Shown in pieces: positions 1 through 11,000 of a stretch of 64,000 nucleotides of DNA. Numbering within the stretch: position 1 is the stretch's first letter; each line of letters begins with the position of its first letter. Below the pieces are notes generated by a model. It was not told the DNA's origin. It saw only the letters and a program-made list of their open reading frames with translations, and searched no databases. Both the position numbers and the translations under genes were made by a program. Source of the DNA: Bugulina stolonifera (lineage: Eukaryota > Bryozoa > Gymnolaemata > Cheilostomatida > Bugulidae). The DNA lies in the NCBI GenBank assembly GCA_935421135.1, contig OW285196.1, forward strand, positions 12,087,001 to 12,151,000. The letters run 5' to 3'.

Positions 1-340
1 ATACGCCTCCATTGAACTTATGGTAATGAATTATTTTACATTCTTTATCCAAGTTCAGCCTTGGGGACAGGTTATACCCAGTCACCCTACTCCTGACCCA
101 AGATACATGTTTGCTAGCCATACTTTATGCTGCGTGTTATATTATAGTGCTTATGCATGTACATGTATGCACATGTAGTCAGAATCCAATTATTGTCAGT
201 GCCTATTCTAGATTGTATGCTCATGCTGTCTTATTGATTTAGCCTCCAGCAACTCGACGTCTGCGGCACAACAGAGTTATTCTGGACATAATTGCTTGCA
301 CATAGACGACAAAATGACCATCGATTAATCTTTCTTGTAG

Positions 341-2497
341 AGTTGATCCTGAAACTGCAAGAATGCGAGAAAGTCAGCGAGCTCGCTGGAAGTAGTCGAT
401 GCACCACCAGCTTGTTCCTCTGGCGAGTTGCCTCTCCTGTAACAAATCCTGGAGGATTCTATTACTTGTCTGGAGAATGTGAGGGAGGATCCGTCTGCGT
501 TAAAGAGGTAATCCACTCACATGATTATCTGCAGCTTAGAATAAATGTAAATAATATACAGTTGATTCCAGACTACAACTGGTTTGTTGGTAATAATGGT
601 CTGATTTGTGGGTGATAATGGCTTGGTGAAAGCAATAAAATGGCCTACTATTGATCTCAGTAACATTTCAGCGAATGATTTTCCTTAAAATGTTGTAGTT
701 TGGTTAGAGCCATACACTGTAAGTTTCAACACTCAAGTTTGTGTTGCTTTCAAATGTCTGCAGTCGGTGACTATTATTATCTTATACTAATTAGCAATGT
801 TTATATAATTAACTATTTATTAATGTTTATTAGCTTATTATTATCGACATCAGGCTTGTAAAAACAATATCTTCAATTGTGCTGTTTTATTTTTGTCAAA
901 GTGGTATCATTCGGGTGAAACTGAAGGCTAAAATAGTAAATTTATTTGAATCATTAGTGGCAGAAGAAAAATCAAATTTGGTGATTTATTTATATTCGTA
1001 AAGAACTCATAAAACCAGTATTTTGTGAGGCTACACAAGTACCTACCTATTCCTACAAGAACCATTGCTGTAATATCATCCTCTTTGGGAGATATTAATT
1101 TATTTCAGTTGCCATTAAAAGTTATAAGCCCAATGAAAGCAAAGCAAAAATAAAAGTGTGGTATTTATTTGGGAGCTTACAGTAGTTAACTGTTTGATGT
1201 ACCAGCCTATCTCATGTAATAACACAGTAGCTGATGACACCCTTATAATTAATAGCAAGGGAAATCCCCAGTTACAGCTACTACCTGCTGCAAAAACTTA
1301 GCATAGGGATTTCTCTGCTAGAATTCCCTGCAATAAATATCCACTAAACTTTTCTACGGTTACATCAGCTGTCAAGTCGCTACATCAGAACCCAGAACTC
1401 ATTCTTAGATAATGAAATAATTATACAGTCGGCACATAGATATATTATAGCCTCTACCACATTAGAGGTTTATTTTGAGATATCATTTGTTATACATCAG
1501 CCCATCATGATGAATGAAGCATGGTTGGCTGCAGTTTCAATTCCCCGAGTGTTTGCGACTGATTGAGGGCTTATGACTTGTTTGTGGTTTGGAGTTTTGA
1601 AGCAGTTCTTTTTCAAATGAAAATTTTAAGCCTTTAAAATGCCAAAAACAGCATAAAATTTAATTAAGTTTTTTTATCTGGGTGACATCACACCAAATGA
1701 CGCAGTGTTACACAGTGGCTGTTAACTGCTGCCTTCTTTATACAACCTGCTGACTTTGGTGAGATCCCAACCTTGAATCACTTATTTAAAAACTGTATTT
1801 TTGTCTATTGTAGTCAACCAATGGAAAGATTCCTCTAGATGGACATTTTGTCAGAATACCAGTTGCCGGAGAAATGTTCAGGTAGATGGGAAACTTAGTT
1901 ATAGCTTATGTGTATCAAGATTTTAAAACAATAAGCATGTACGTTTAATTATGCGTATGCACTGTACATTGTTTGTGTATATATTGCAAGTGTGCACATA
2001 TACGCCATAATGCTGTTCTTGTAGGTATAGACTATACAGCCCATCGCCCAGTCTTCCATCTGGCTACGTCCATATATCTGAAAATGGAAGCCTGAACATA
2101 GTACCAGCATCAGCAGCACCTCCTCTAAAGGCGCAAGAAGTCCCTCTTCCACGCTCCAACTATGACTTTATCTGGAGGGTATGTTACCTTGTTATAATAT
2201 TATGTTATGACATGTTATCTTAGCAAGATCTGATATACAAATATACACCAACACACCAGTATCCCTCAGTGATATGGTGTCATACTCACACCTACATTAC
2301 ATGTAGCTTACAGAATTATTGTTCCAACAATGCAGTTCAACATAGTGTCATTTTGGGCCAATGGCTATTAAGCAATACATGTGCATGTACAATGTGTGTA
2401 TGTATTAGAATAGTATTGGAAGTAACACATTAATAGAAATTATTTTTGCTATAAATGCGTTATTGTTTTATTTTAGGGTCGTGACTGTCCAGTATAG
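341..2497 (+). CDS. Unrecognised protein, 3' portion of a multi-exon gene
   Basis: Four exons join in one open frame: 341-507, 1814-1881, 2025-2178 and 2477-2497 (TAG), about 136 codons. Splice sites are good: acceptors ctttcttgtag, ctattgtag, gttcttgtag and gttttattttag; phases are 1, 0, 2 and 0. The first exon needs one base from upstream, so the 5' end lies at or beyond the left edge. The readable protein is soluble, with a mid segment containing VRIPVAGEMF then YRLYSPSPSLPSGYVHIS and a short tail GRDCPV. No membrane segment or known motif is seen and I do not recognise the family. The reverse strand of exon 1 also has a 63-codon ORF, but the splice signals favour the + strand. Confidence 0.55.
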
Positions 2498-4331
2498 ACT
2501 AAAGAACTGTTAAACCAAAAAAATGATTCTCGGTGTCAGCAGTAGTTGTCGTAATATGTCAGCAGCTACCGTAATATGTTTCTTACTTATGTTTAGCCAT
2601 ATTCTATGCATTAGTTTATTAATATTTAATTTGACATTATGGTATTTATAAGGCAGGTAAAAACTCAGGCTATTTATTCGAGACTATATTTTAATGTTTA
2701 GTCGGTGGAATTGAAAAGATAGATTATATATGCCAAGCAGTGGACACACTCTGTCATGTTATACTGTAGCTACATACAGTGTATATTATATGCATGCAGT
2801 AAATTGTCCTATCTATATTGTCCTAACTTCACTATTCCTTTTATTTACACCTGGTGATTGCTTTTTTCATAGCTCTGGTGTTACGTGGTAACTCAGGCTA
2901 GTTAAACTGTCAGTAGGATCTCACAGTGGTAGCACATAAAAATACTGCCCTCCAGTAATACATAAAAATGAAAATTATCTGCCCTTAGTCAAGGTATATT
3001 GTTATGGAATGGTTCTAAGGTTTTCTTTATCTTTCTATTTATCCACACTGGCAAACAACCATGTTGGTAAAGTACATGTTGTTTATTTTAGCCTACATCT
3101 ACTTTTAAATTATTACATATAATATCTAGATGTACTGTACATGATTGTATATCTTATATTGTTTTAGTATAGTATTTCAAATTTACTTATGCTGTTATGT
3201 TTTATTCCTTGCAATAAATTTAGGCTTCCAATGTTATGTAATTTATTTTTAGCAACATGATTACCTAGTTTCTTGCCTTGCATTATAACTAGCTTATATT
3301 ACGGTATACAGTACCACATATTATATTATGCATATTTTAATGGTGATTGTCTACTTTTTTATGGATGTTATAATATTATTTACATTGATAAGCTTGCTAA
3401 ATATAAAACACTAATTATTCACAGAGATACAGTCTTGTTCAATATTATCATTGGTCTTGTTTAAACTTCCTGATATTTCAGTGAGGAGTGGACCCTGCAC
3501 TTGTAATATGAAGATGGAATGCAATGGAAATGTAATTAAAACACAAAAGCATTACTCAAAAATTTGTAAGCATAAAATAATTGTATAACTGCATGAAAAT
3601 TGTACATACATGTCATTGGATGAAATTGTATAATTCTATAAAAATCGTAAATCTGTATCACAATTATGTATTCCTTATAATTTTATTAAATTCTGGTGCT
3701 CTAGCAAAGTATAAAATAGCCAAACGCAGTCTTCTAAAGTATTAGTATACAGGCTATCTAAATCTATGCCCGAGAAATGTGCTGTCTTTCCACAATATAA
3801 TAACTAGACTGTAAGAAATAAAATTTATTGTAAAAAAGATATGCACATGTGCCCATAACAACAAACTTTACATGAATAAATTTGATTGGACAACTTTCAA
3901 CCTAGAAATCTGATTCGGATGCAGCATTAGACTTACGAGAATATTGAAACAAGGTTAATAACAATGATAATAAGGATAAAGCTAATTGGCTGATAGTATT
4001 TATGCAAATTATGGTTACGTTCTACATCAACAAATAATTTACAATTAATTAGACCTAATTAAAAGGTTATGTATAACCTCATTGGCTGCACCTTATTATT
4101 GTGCATTGTATATTGTTTTAAATTGGCACTTTGCAATTGGGAACTTAAAATCCCATTAATGTCTACTTGATAATCACAAGAACACAATGTAATAAAACAT
4201 GCATAGGTATGGAACACATACATATACATGCATATTGTATATATAACCAAATTGCTTACATGTAAATGTATATTTTCTACTCTAGTCCCATACCAACTAG
4301 TTGTTATACGGTCTGTATTGCTCGAGTTGGG
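2498..4331. other. Intergenic, no gene seen
   Basis: AT-rich sequence between the first gene and the first defensin-like promoter. There are only short chance ORFs and no splice-consistent coding series. An AATAAA lies near 3212, which could serve the upstream gene. Confidence 0.5.
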
Positions 4332-4338
4332 TATAAAA
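4332..4338 (+). promoter_or_regulatory. TATA box of defensin-like gene 1
   Basis: TATAAAA lies 47 bp upstream of the ATG at 4385, so a start about 25-30 bp downstream would leave a 5' leader of roughly 20-25 nt. No exon is needed upstream. Confidence 0.6.
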
Positions 4339-4384
4339 TTTTCGAGAGAAATTTAGTCACATTTTAGCTGTCAGCTAAGTCATC

Positions 4385-5201
4385 ATGAAACTCCCGTATG
4401 TCTTGCTCGCTGCCTTTGCTATCATTGGAATATTAATAAGTAAGTTTAAACAACACACATTTTACAAGCAACTCAAAATTGCACTATTACCAAAACCAAT
4501 ATTATACTCTCTTATTTATGACGATTTTCATCATTTGGTTTCTTATACTTTTACAAAAATAGTTTCTTTATTATTTACTTTGCAATCAGTTTATAAGCTC
4601 GTAAATGTAACTATACATACATGTACAACAATATCGACCATTCAAGTTCCCACGGCACCCAGTGGACTGATTATACTTCACCTTCACATCCAGGTCAATC
4701 TAGATCTGGTAATTTCCGCAGTTAAATCTGATTGTTCTTAGCATATGTGGTGTGTCTAGTTAGCTACCCACGGCTAGACATTGTACATGTACATTAGTGT
4801 TACCAATACAGGTCGTACAGAACTTAGGCCCTTGAATTTACACAATACGCTGATGATGTCGTAGATATACATGCGGGTTTTCTGATTATATAAAAATAGA
4901 ACTCTCTTTGTCTTATTGTATAATAACATAAATAATATCCTAGTTACTATAAATTCACTATTATTTACAGTATACTATCATTATTTGTCACCATTTTTCT
5001 TTAGCCTGTGTTCTTTGTGTAGATGAGGCTGGGGCGGATGCAGGGTGCCCGGATAATTTTAAATGTCACAATAAGTGCAAACCTGGCATCACTGGTGAAT
5101 GCAGAGAAGAAGGAAAAAAATGTTACTGTCTGTTCGGAGACTCGTCCGGTTCTACAGACGCAGACGCTGTAGTTTGGGTACCATACGCCATTTTCTGGTA
5201 A
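4385..5201 (+). CDS. Secreted defensin-like (CS-alpha-beta) cysteine-rich peptide 1
   Basis: Two exons, 4385-4439 and 5005-5201 (phase-1 intron, donor gtaagt, acceptor tttttctttag), encode 83 residues. Exon 1 is a signal peptide (MKLPYVLLAAFAIIGILI). Exon 2 carries the mature part with cysteines at 33, 39, 43, 51, 58 and 60, spacing C-x5-C-x3-C-x7-C-x6-C-x-C. The CxxxC and CxC pair plus a GxC at 49-51 are the signature of the CS-alpha-beta fold of invertebrate defensins. Two extra cysteines (20, 23) fall at the end of the hydrophobic leader. A 23-residue tail rich in S, D, V and W follows the last cysteine, which is unusual for defensins. It was picked out by splice sites because the exon 1 ORF otherwise reads into the intron. 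The likely role is antimicrobial or host defence; another CS-alpha-beta peptide role is possible. AATAAA is at 5271. Confidence 0.8.
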
Positions 5202-5270
5202 AAATTCAACTGACTGCAAATGTAAAACTATTGCATAAGGTGCCTTTATATAATATTATTAGCATTTGCC

Positions 5271-5276
5271 AATAAA
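5271..5276 (+). terminator. Poly(A) signal of defensin-like gene 1
   Basis: AATAAA 70 bp after the stop codon at 5199-5201. Confidence 0.5.
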
Positions 5277-6620
5277 TAATCATGCAAGTCGTCCTCTCTC
5301 TTTTCCATTTGTCAATGAGTATGAGAAGACAACTGCAAAACAGATTTTACTATGCCAATTTTAGTACACTACTCGGCACTCTCATCTCTCAATGTACAAT
5401 GTACACGTGCTGTACATGTATATGTATGTGGAATTAAGGATTGTGCTAGAACTACAGTAGAATTATGTAATATACCAAGAGGTCATAATATAAATATATG
5501 GACTACGACTCGAATCATGCAATAATAATGTTTAAAACCACCTCATACAGTCAAACATATCTTATCTGTTGGAAGTTTTGATGATTTTACAATTTGTCTA
5601 CAGAGTAGTCAAGAACTTAATTTTACATCTATAAAACTACTCATATGTTTGAACTGGAGGCCTCTATGGCACCTGATAGTCTAGCATAGCGGACAGAACA
5701 CATTACCACTACATGTACAGCCAGTATTAGATACTTTAATTGTCTTTTGGCATCAAATATGTTTGATACTAGAAAGCTTTATTCCCACTGATATTAGCTG
5801 CATATTAGTAATGCTTCATTTATACTAGTAGAGTTTTGCCTTGGGACATCAAAGGTTGAGAGTCATCGATATTGAGGTTCATCGATAGGTTGCTCGAATA
5901 CACCATTGTTTTAATGACCGCAGCGATTAACCAGAAGTCTGAAAGAATGACATTAGAGGAAACTGTTGAGTAACAAATTTTTATAACTCAAAAACGATTC
6001 TCCAAAAGATACATGTATATCGTAATGAAAATGCACGGAGTAAAGACCTACGAACACTATTAGCATTTCCAGCTTCTTTGACATTTCCTAGTACGTATCA
6101 CATATATAGCATTCCTATTACAAAACACTTCAGATTGTTTACAAAATAATATTATAGTTTTACCAATAATACTCATTGACCTATAAAATATCTCAATATA
6201 GCCTGTTTTCTGTTTTGTTTTGACATTGCTATCAACTAAACTCACTAATCTGTTGTCTGCCACGAGACAATACAGGTAACTATTAATAGTAACTGTTATA
6301 CAATGTAGATTACTACACGTATCTTATTGGCTCATTCAGCAGAGATGTTTAAAGATAATTTAATAATTAAATTATCATTAAACATATACTAATTATTAGT
6401 TATTATGCATTTTCCAACAACCTCTCTAGAAAGATATTAATAGAGTACAGCATTGATGACGATATGTGATTGGAGAATCAACCTGATCTGATAACCACTT
6501 GTCATACTGGCTGGTTTCTATGTTTGTCAGCATCTGTCATCTGAGTGAAGCAGTTCGTCTTCTGAGAGATTTATCAGGCAAGCCTACCAGTACAGCAGAA
6601 TTATTATTGAATTTAGCGAT
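5277..6620. other. Spacer between the two defensin-like genes
   Basis: AT-rich, with no coding series and no third copy of the cysteine exon found in either strand by eye. Confidence 0.5.
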
Positions 6621-6624
6621 AGCA

Positions 6625-6632
6625 TTTATATA
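6625..6632 (+). promoter_or_regulatory. TATA-like box of defensin-like gene 2
   Basis: TTTATATA about 30 bp before the ATG at 6657. The leader would be very short, so an alternative upstream start is possible. Confidence 0.4.
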
Positions 6633-6656
6633 CCAGGTTTGCTCTCTACTACCAAG

Positions 6657-7302
6657 ATGAAACTGTCGACTCTTGCAGTGATGTCTATCATATATGGGTT
6701 TCTAATTTGTAAGTAAGAATAACATAAACATATCTATGTCACACTGTAGCACATTGATGTCTGCAATGCAGGAAATAGGACAAAAGGGGTTAGACGACAG
6801 TTATAACACATAACGAGTGTTTTTCATCATGCGTTTTATTAAAAGCCATCAAACACACTAGGCGTAGAGCGATGCAATTTTTGCCAATTAGCAAATTACA
6901 TTTCATCTGTTATTCACTGCTACGTGTTTGTGTGTACTAAATTCTTTTGCCAGCCAATCACTGGTGAGCAAGTCGTCCCAATGCTTCTGTTGACACAGCT
7001 CAAACATTTTGAGAGGATTGGGGCCTTAACGAAAGGTCCGATTCGTTTTAATCTGCTCCCGTGTATTAGCACTTCAAATTATATGTTATACTCAGTACTA
7101 CACTGTTATATGTATTGCTTGTTTAGATGGATCAGAGTCAACCGGTGGATGTCCATCCATGTTTGCCTGTAACCAGTATTGTAGGAGTATCGGTGCCTTT
7201 TCTGGCGTATGTGTGGGATATAAAGCTCTTCAATGCTTCTGTCTCTTCATGAAATCATCCAAGCACAAAGTGTCCAGGAATGGGATATTTCAAGCCTCTT
7301 AG
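6657..7302 (+). CDS. Secreted defensin-like (CS-alpha-beta) cysteine-rich peptide 2
   Basis: Two exons, 6657-6708 and 7127-7302, with the same phase-1 intron position as gene 1, encode 75 residues. The leader is MKLSTLAVMSIIYGFLI with cleavage probably near YGSES. The mature part has exactly six cysteines at 26, 32, 36, 46, 54 and 56: C-x5-C-x3-C-x9-C-x7-C-x-C, with GCP before the first knot region and GVC at 44-46. This is the classic invertebrate-defensin layout: a helix bearing CxxxC, then two strands with GxC and CxC. The tail after the last cysteine is basic (SSKHKVSR). Same strand, same architecture and the shared MKL start show that it is a tandem paralogue of the gene 2.3 kb upstream, although the mature sequences have diverged. 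Antimicrobial function is inferred from the family and not shown. Confidence 0.82.
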
Positions 7303-7679
7303 TAACGACAATGTATCACTTCGTACGCTTTACTGGAATGCGTCACTTTCAATCAATTGTTGAGCTCTGTTACCTTATATTTATATAAAAAAGTAAACGA
7401 TAATTTTACTTTTTTCTTAACAGCTGTAAGCATTTCTGGAAACAAATCTCTGTGTTGTTCTCGTTTCATAAAGAATCAAATATAAGGCTACATTGACTTA
7501 GTCAAAGTTGTCGTCCCTTTGTTTTTATTTAACAAAATAATAAAAATTATATCCATGTAACAATAAAACAGCTAGCCAATAGCGGTAGTGCACCAAGTCA
7601 ATAAAAGGTACACTTTGAATGAACTGAAATGGGTTTTCAATTATAATTCTGAGTTACTTATATTAATAGTTGTCTCCAA

Positions 7680-7776
7680 AACAAATCAATACATCTGAGA
7701 AATCATGTCAAGTCATGTCATGTCAAGTCATGTCAAGTCATGTCACGCCATGTCAAGTCATGTCAAGCTATGTCAC
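7680..7776 (+). repeat. Short tandem repeat, 10-bp unit (tcatgtcaag)
   Basis: About nine imperfect copies of a 10-bp unit, some with c for t or a. It lies between the second defensin-like gene and the LRR gene; no gene is seen in 7303-8093. Confidence 0.85.
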
Positions 7777-8093
7777 GAAGGAGACTGAGATCTCATTGAT
7801 ACCTTACTAATGTGAGTCGTTTTTGCTTGGCTCATTGACTTGATTTGAGAGACATTTACAGAAAGCAACTTTTAATTAACTACATGCAATAAGCTAACAA
7901 ATACTATTTTAAAAGTTACATTTTTCAAAATAAATACACGACATGATTGCATATGTGAGTGAACTGTGATCATACTATAATAATATTAACAGTGCTATGA
8001 AATAACTAAAATTAACACACTTGAGTTGAGTGGAAATGACAACAGAGTGGCACACAAGCATCCAATACTCCCAAAATAATTATGCATGAAGCC

Positions 8094-11000
8094 TCAACCT
8101 TCACTCACACAAAGATTTCGAAAATATTCTTTAATAGCCTCAATACCTTGATCACAGATTTGCTCAAAAGGAGTGTCTAAAGCATAGCACCCCTCACAGT
8201 CTATGGTAGTGAGCTGTTCTAGCGCTAGAATACGTTTTTCCAAAGCTCGAAGTTCCTCGTTACTTCCGATGTTTAAATCTCTCAGATTAGAAAGGTCATA
8301 GATGGCAGGGGTCAACTTTCCTTTTAAGAAATTGTAGCTAATATCCAGCTTCTCAATGTTCTTCAGATTAGATATACTAAAACATACATCAGTGCATACC
8401 ATTAATATTCCCACTACTACTGAGTAGGTTAGGATATGACAACTCCCCATAACATCGGTATAGCATAATAAAGTATGAACAGTAGCAATGAACCACAAGA
8501 GTCCTAAATCTCTTGGTTGGAAGTGCCCATTTACACAAGTAATGGAGCATCAATCAATCAGGTGACCTGCGTTTGGTAATTAACTTATTCATTGGTTGCA
8601 TCTGCCTACCAGTATGGCAGAAAGAAAAGCTTTGATCTCATTGGTTGACATCGAATAATAATTTGAAGGGCTAACAATAACCTTGCTATGTAGATAAATA
8701 GAATAGGTCATGTTTGTCATGTCAATTTCAGAATTTCCCAGCCAACTTCTTTCACAGGGTCACAAACACACCGACATGGGCCAAATGCAAAATCCTTATT
8801 CTCTAACGAGAGATCTAGATGAACTAGGGATAGCTTCCTCTGACCAAGCAAAATCCCAGATCAATAGCCGTTTCAGCCTAGGCCAAGATGGCCATCTTGA
8901 GATTTTTATTCAATATCCAGGTCAGTCCAAGAGTTTGCAAAGACACAAGGATAGCCTCATAGGTTCATACAGCAATAATAGCATGTTTAATACTCAATAG
9001 TAAGGAGTTATTCCACATAAATATTACAGTCATTTTAAAGTTGTCTACTCTTGCTTGCCTAAAGAGCAGACAACTTCAAACTGTAGAAAACTAATTATAG
9101 ACGCCATCCTATTTGATAACATAAATGGAGTTAGACTATAGATACCACTGTATCCCAGAATTCACCTTTGTGGAAGTTCCTGAAGCTGACAAGAGTAGAG
9201 CTGGAGTTCTGTAAGGTTTGTAAAGGACAGGATTACATCTGGTAAACCAGTCGAGAAGTCCGCCCACAGGATACGCAACTTCTCAAGGCTCTTTAGAGAG
9301 ATCAAACTGTAACACAGTTTTTATCAATATATTTATATATATATATACTCAATCTGCATACAGTGTACTGTTTCGGTGTTTAACACCTCATCAGTGCAGC
9401 TCAGAGATATGCCTGGGAGCACACCTTAGCAATACTGTATATTTACAGTAGAGCGTATTTAAAAGGTGTGAAATCCACTGAACCAAAGTTCTCAAGCTGC
9501 CAGAGACAGCGAGAATATATATATCATGTACAGCTTATCATACAATTGTGTACATCCGCGTAACATGTAGGCTATAAACCTCTATATACAATCTGCATGT
9601 AGGGTTTGTAGAGAGCTTTACAAACCAGTACATATCCATCCACACTTAGTCATTACAACCACTTACTTGGGTAAAGGAAGGTTACATTAAAGTAACAAAT
9701 TAACAGCAAGAATAAAAGCATACAATTTTAATATGATTAGCATGGTACAGAAGCCTAGAGTAGCTACATTAGACATGTGCATACAAGCTTGTACACACCT
9801 GAATTATTACCATGTAGGGGCCATACCTGGTTGGAAGACAATTTATCTTGCACTTTAATAACTCCAATTCTCTTAGAGAAGTGAGCTCAGATATAACTTC
9901 TGGTAAACCACTTGAGAAATCATTCTGGGATAAGCATAATACTTTTAGTTTCTGGAGTTTTCTCATCCTACAATAATACAGATTAGTTTGTCTGAACTAT
10001 TTGTCAATATGAATGTTAAACAATTAAAGGAACAACAAACAGTATACTCTAAATGTTGAATCGGTGAAGCATACTTCATTGAACATTACAGGTAGAGTGA
10101 GAATCAGAGCAATGACTCACCTCTGTGGCAATCCCGTTAGCTTACAGTTGGCAAGGTTGAGCTTTGTTAATGAAAACAGCTCAGACACAACATCTGGTAA
10201 TCCAGCAGAGAAGTCAGCTTTACCTAGATGTAAATCGTCCAGTTCTTCTAGTTGACAGAGACTGTAAAATGTAACAGGAAGCTTTCACTGAGAATTTCCT
10301 ATACTGCAGGAAATGTACTTAGCTGGCTACTAAGCTACTACTGCTACAGCTCCATTGTCCTACATGATAATAGCGTGTAGAAAACTGAACATCAACAAAA
10401 CAGCAAAACATTTGCTTGAGACATAACACCAGTAAAGATGTGAATCAAAGCTCTGTGCCCCAATAGTGGGGGTGTGGCCTAAGTGAGATATGTTACCTTT
10501 CGGGGAGCTCTTTGAGACCACAGCTGTCCAACTTCAACCTCTTCAGCCATGCTAGCTGTGAGATGGCTTGAGGCAGCTTGGTTGAGAGGTCATTGTGGGA
10601 TACTTCTAGCACTTCCAGTCGTGTAAGATCTATCAGACTGTTCGAATATAAAAGTTTGGTTTAGTTGGAGAACTCAACAAATAATTCATGAAATTTTGCA
10701 ACCTTGACCCGTTGATTAACTTCCGTTTGTGTGAACACAAAATACTAGATAGATGCTTGAGCCTTTTGCAAGCTCCAAAAGCAATGAAAGGGTTAATTAC
10801 TGTGCAAAATGTAAATAAATGAACTATAATGTAACAAAAATACATTTGTGATTATAATTGTAAATTCATGTACCACGCATGTACATGTATATACACACAT
10901 GTACTAATAAGTTACTTACCTGTATATACATGTACTAATAAGTTACTTACCTGCATGTACATGTACTAATAAGTTACTTACCTGTATATACATGTACTAA

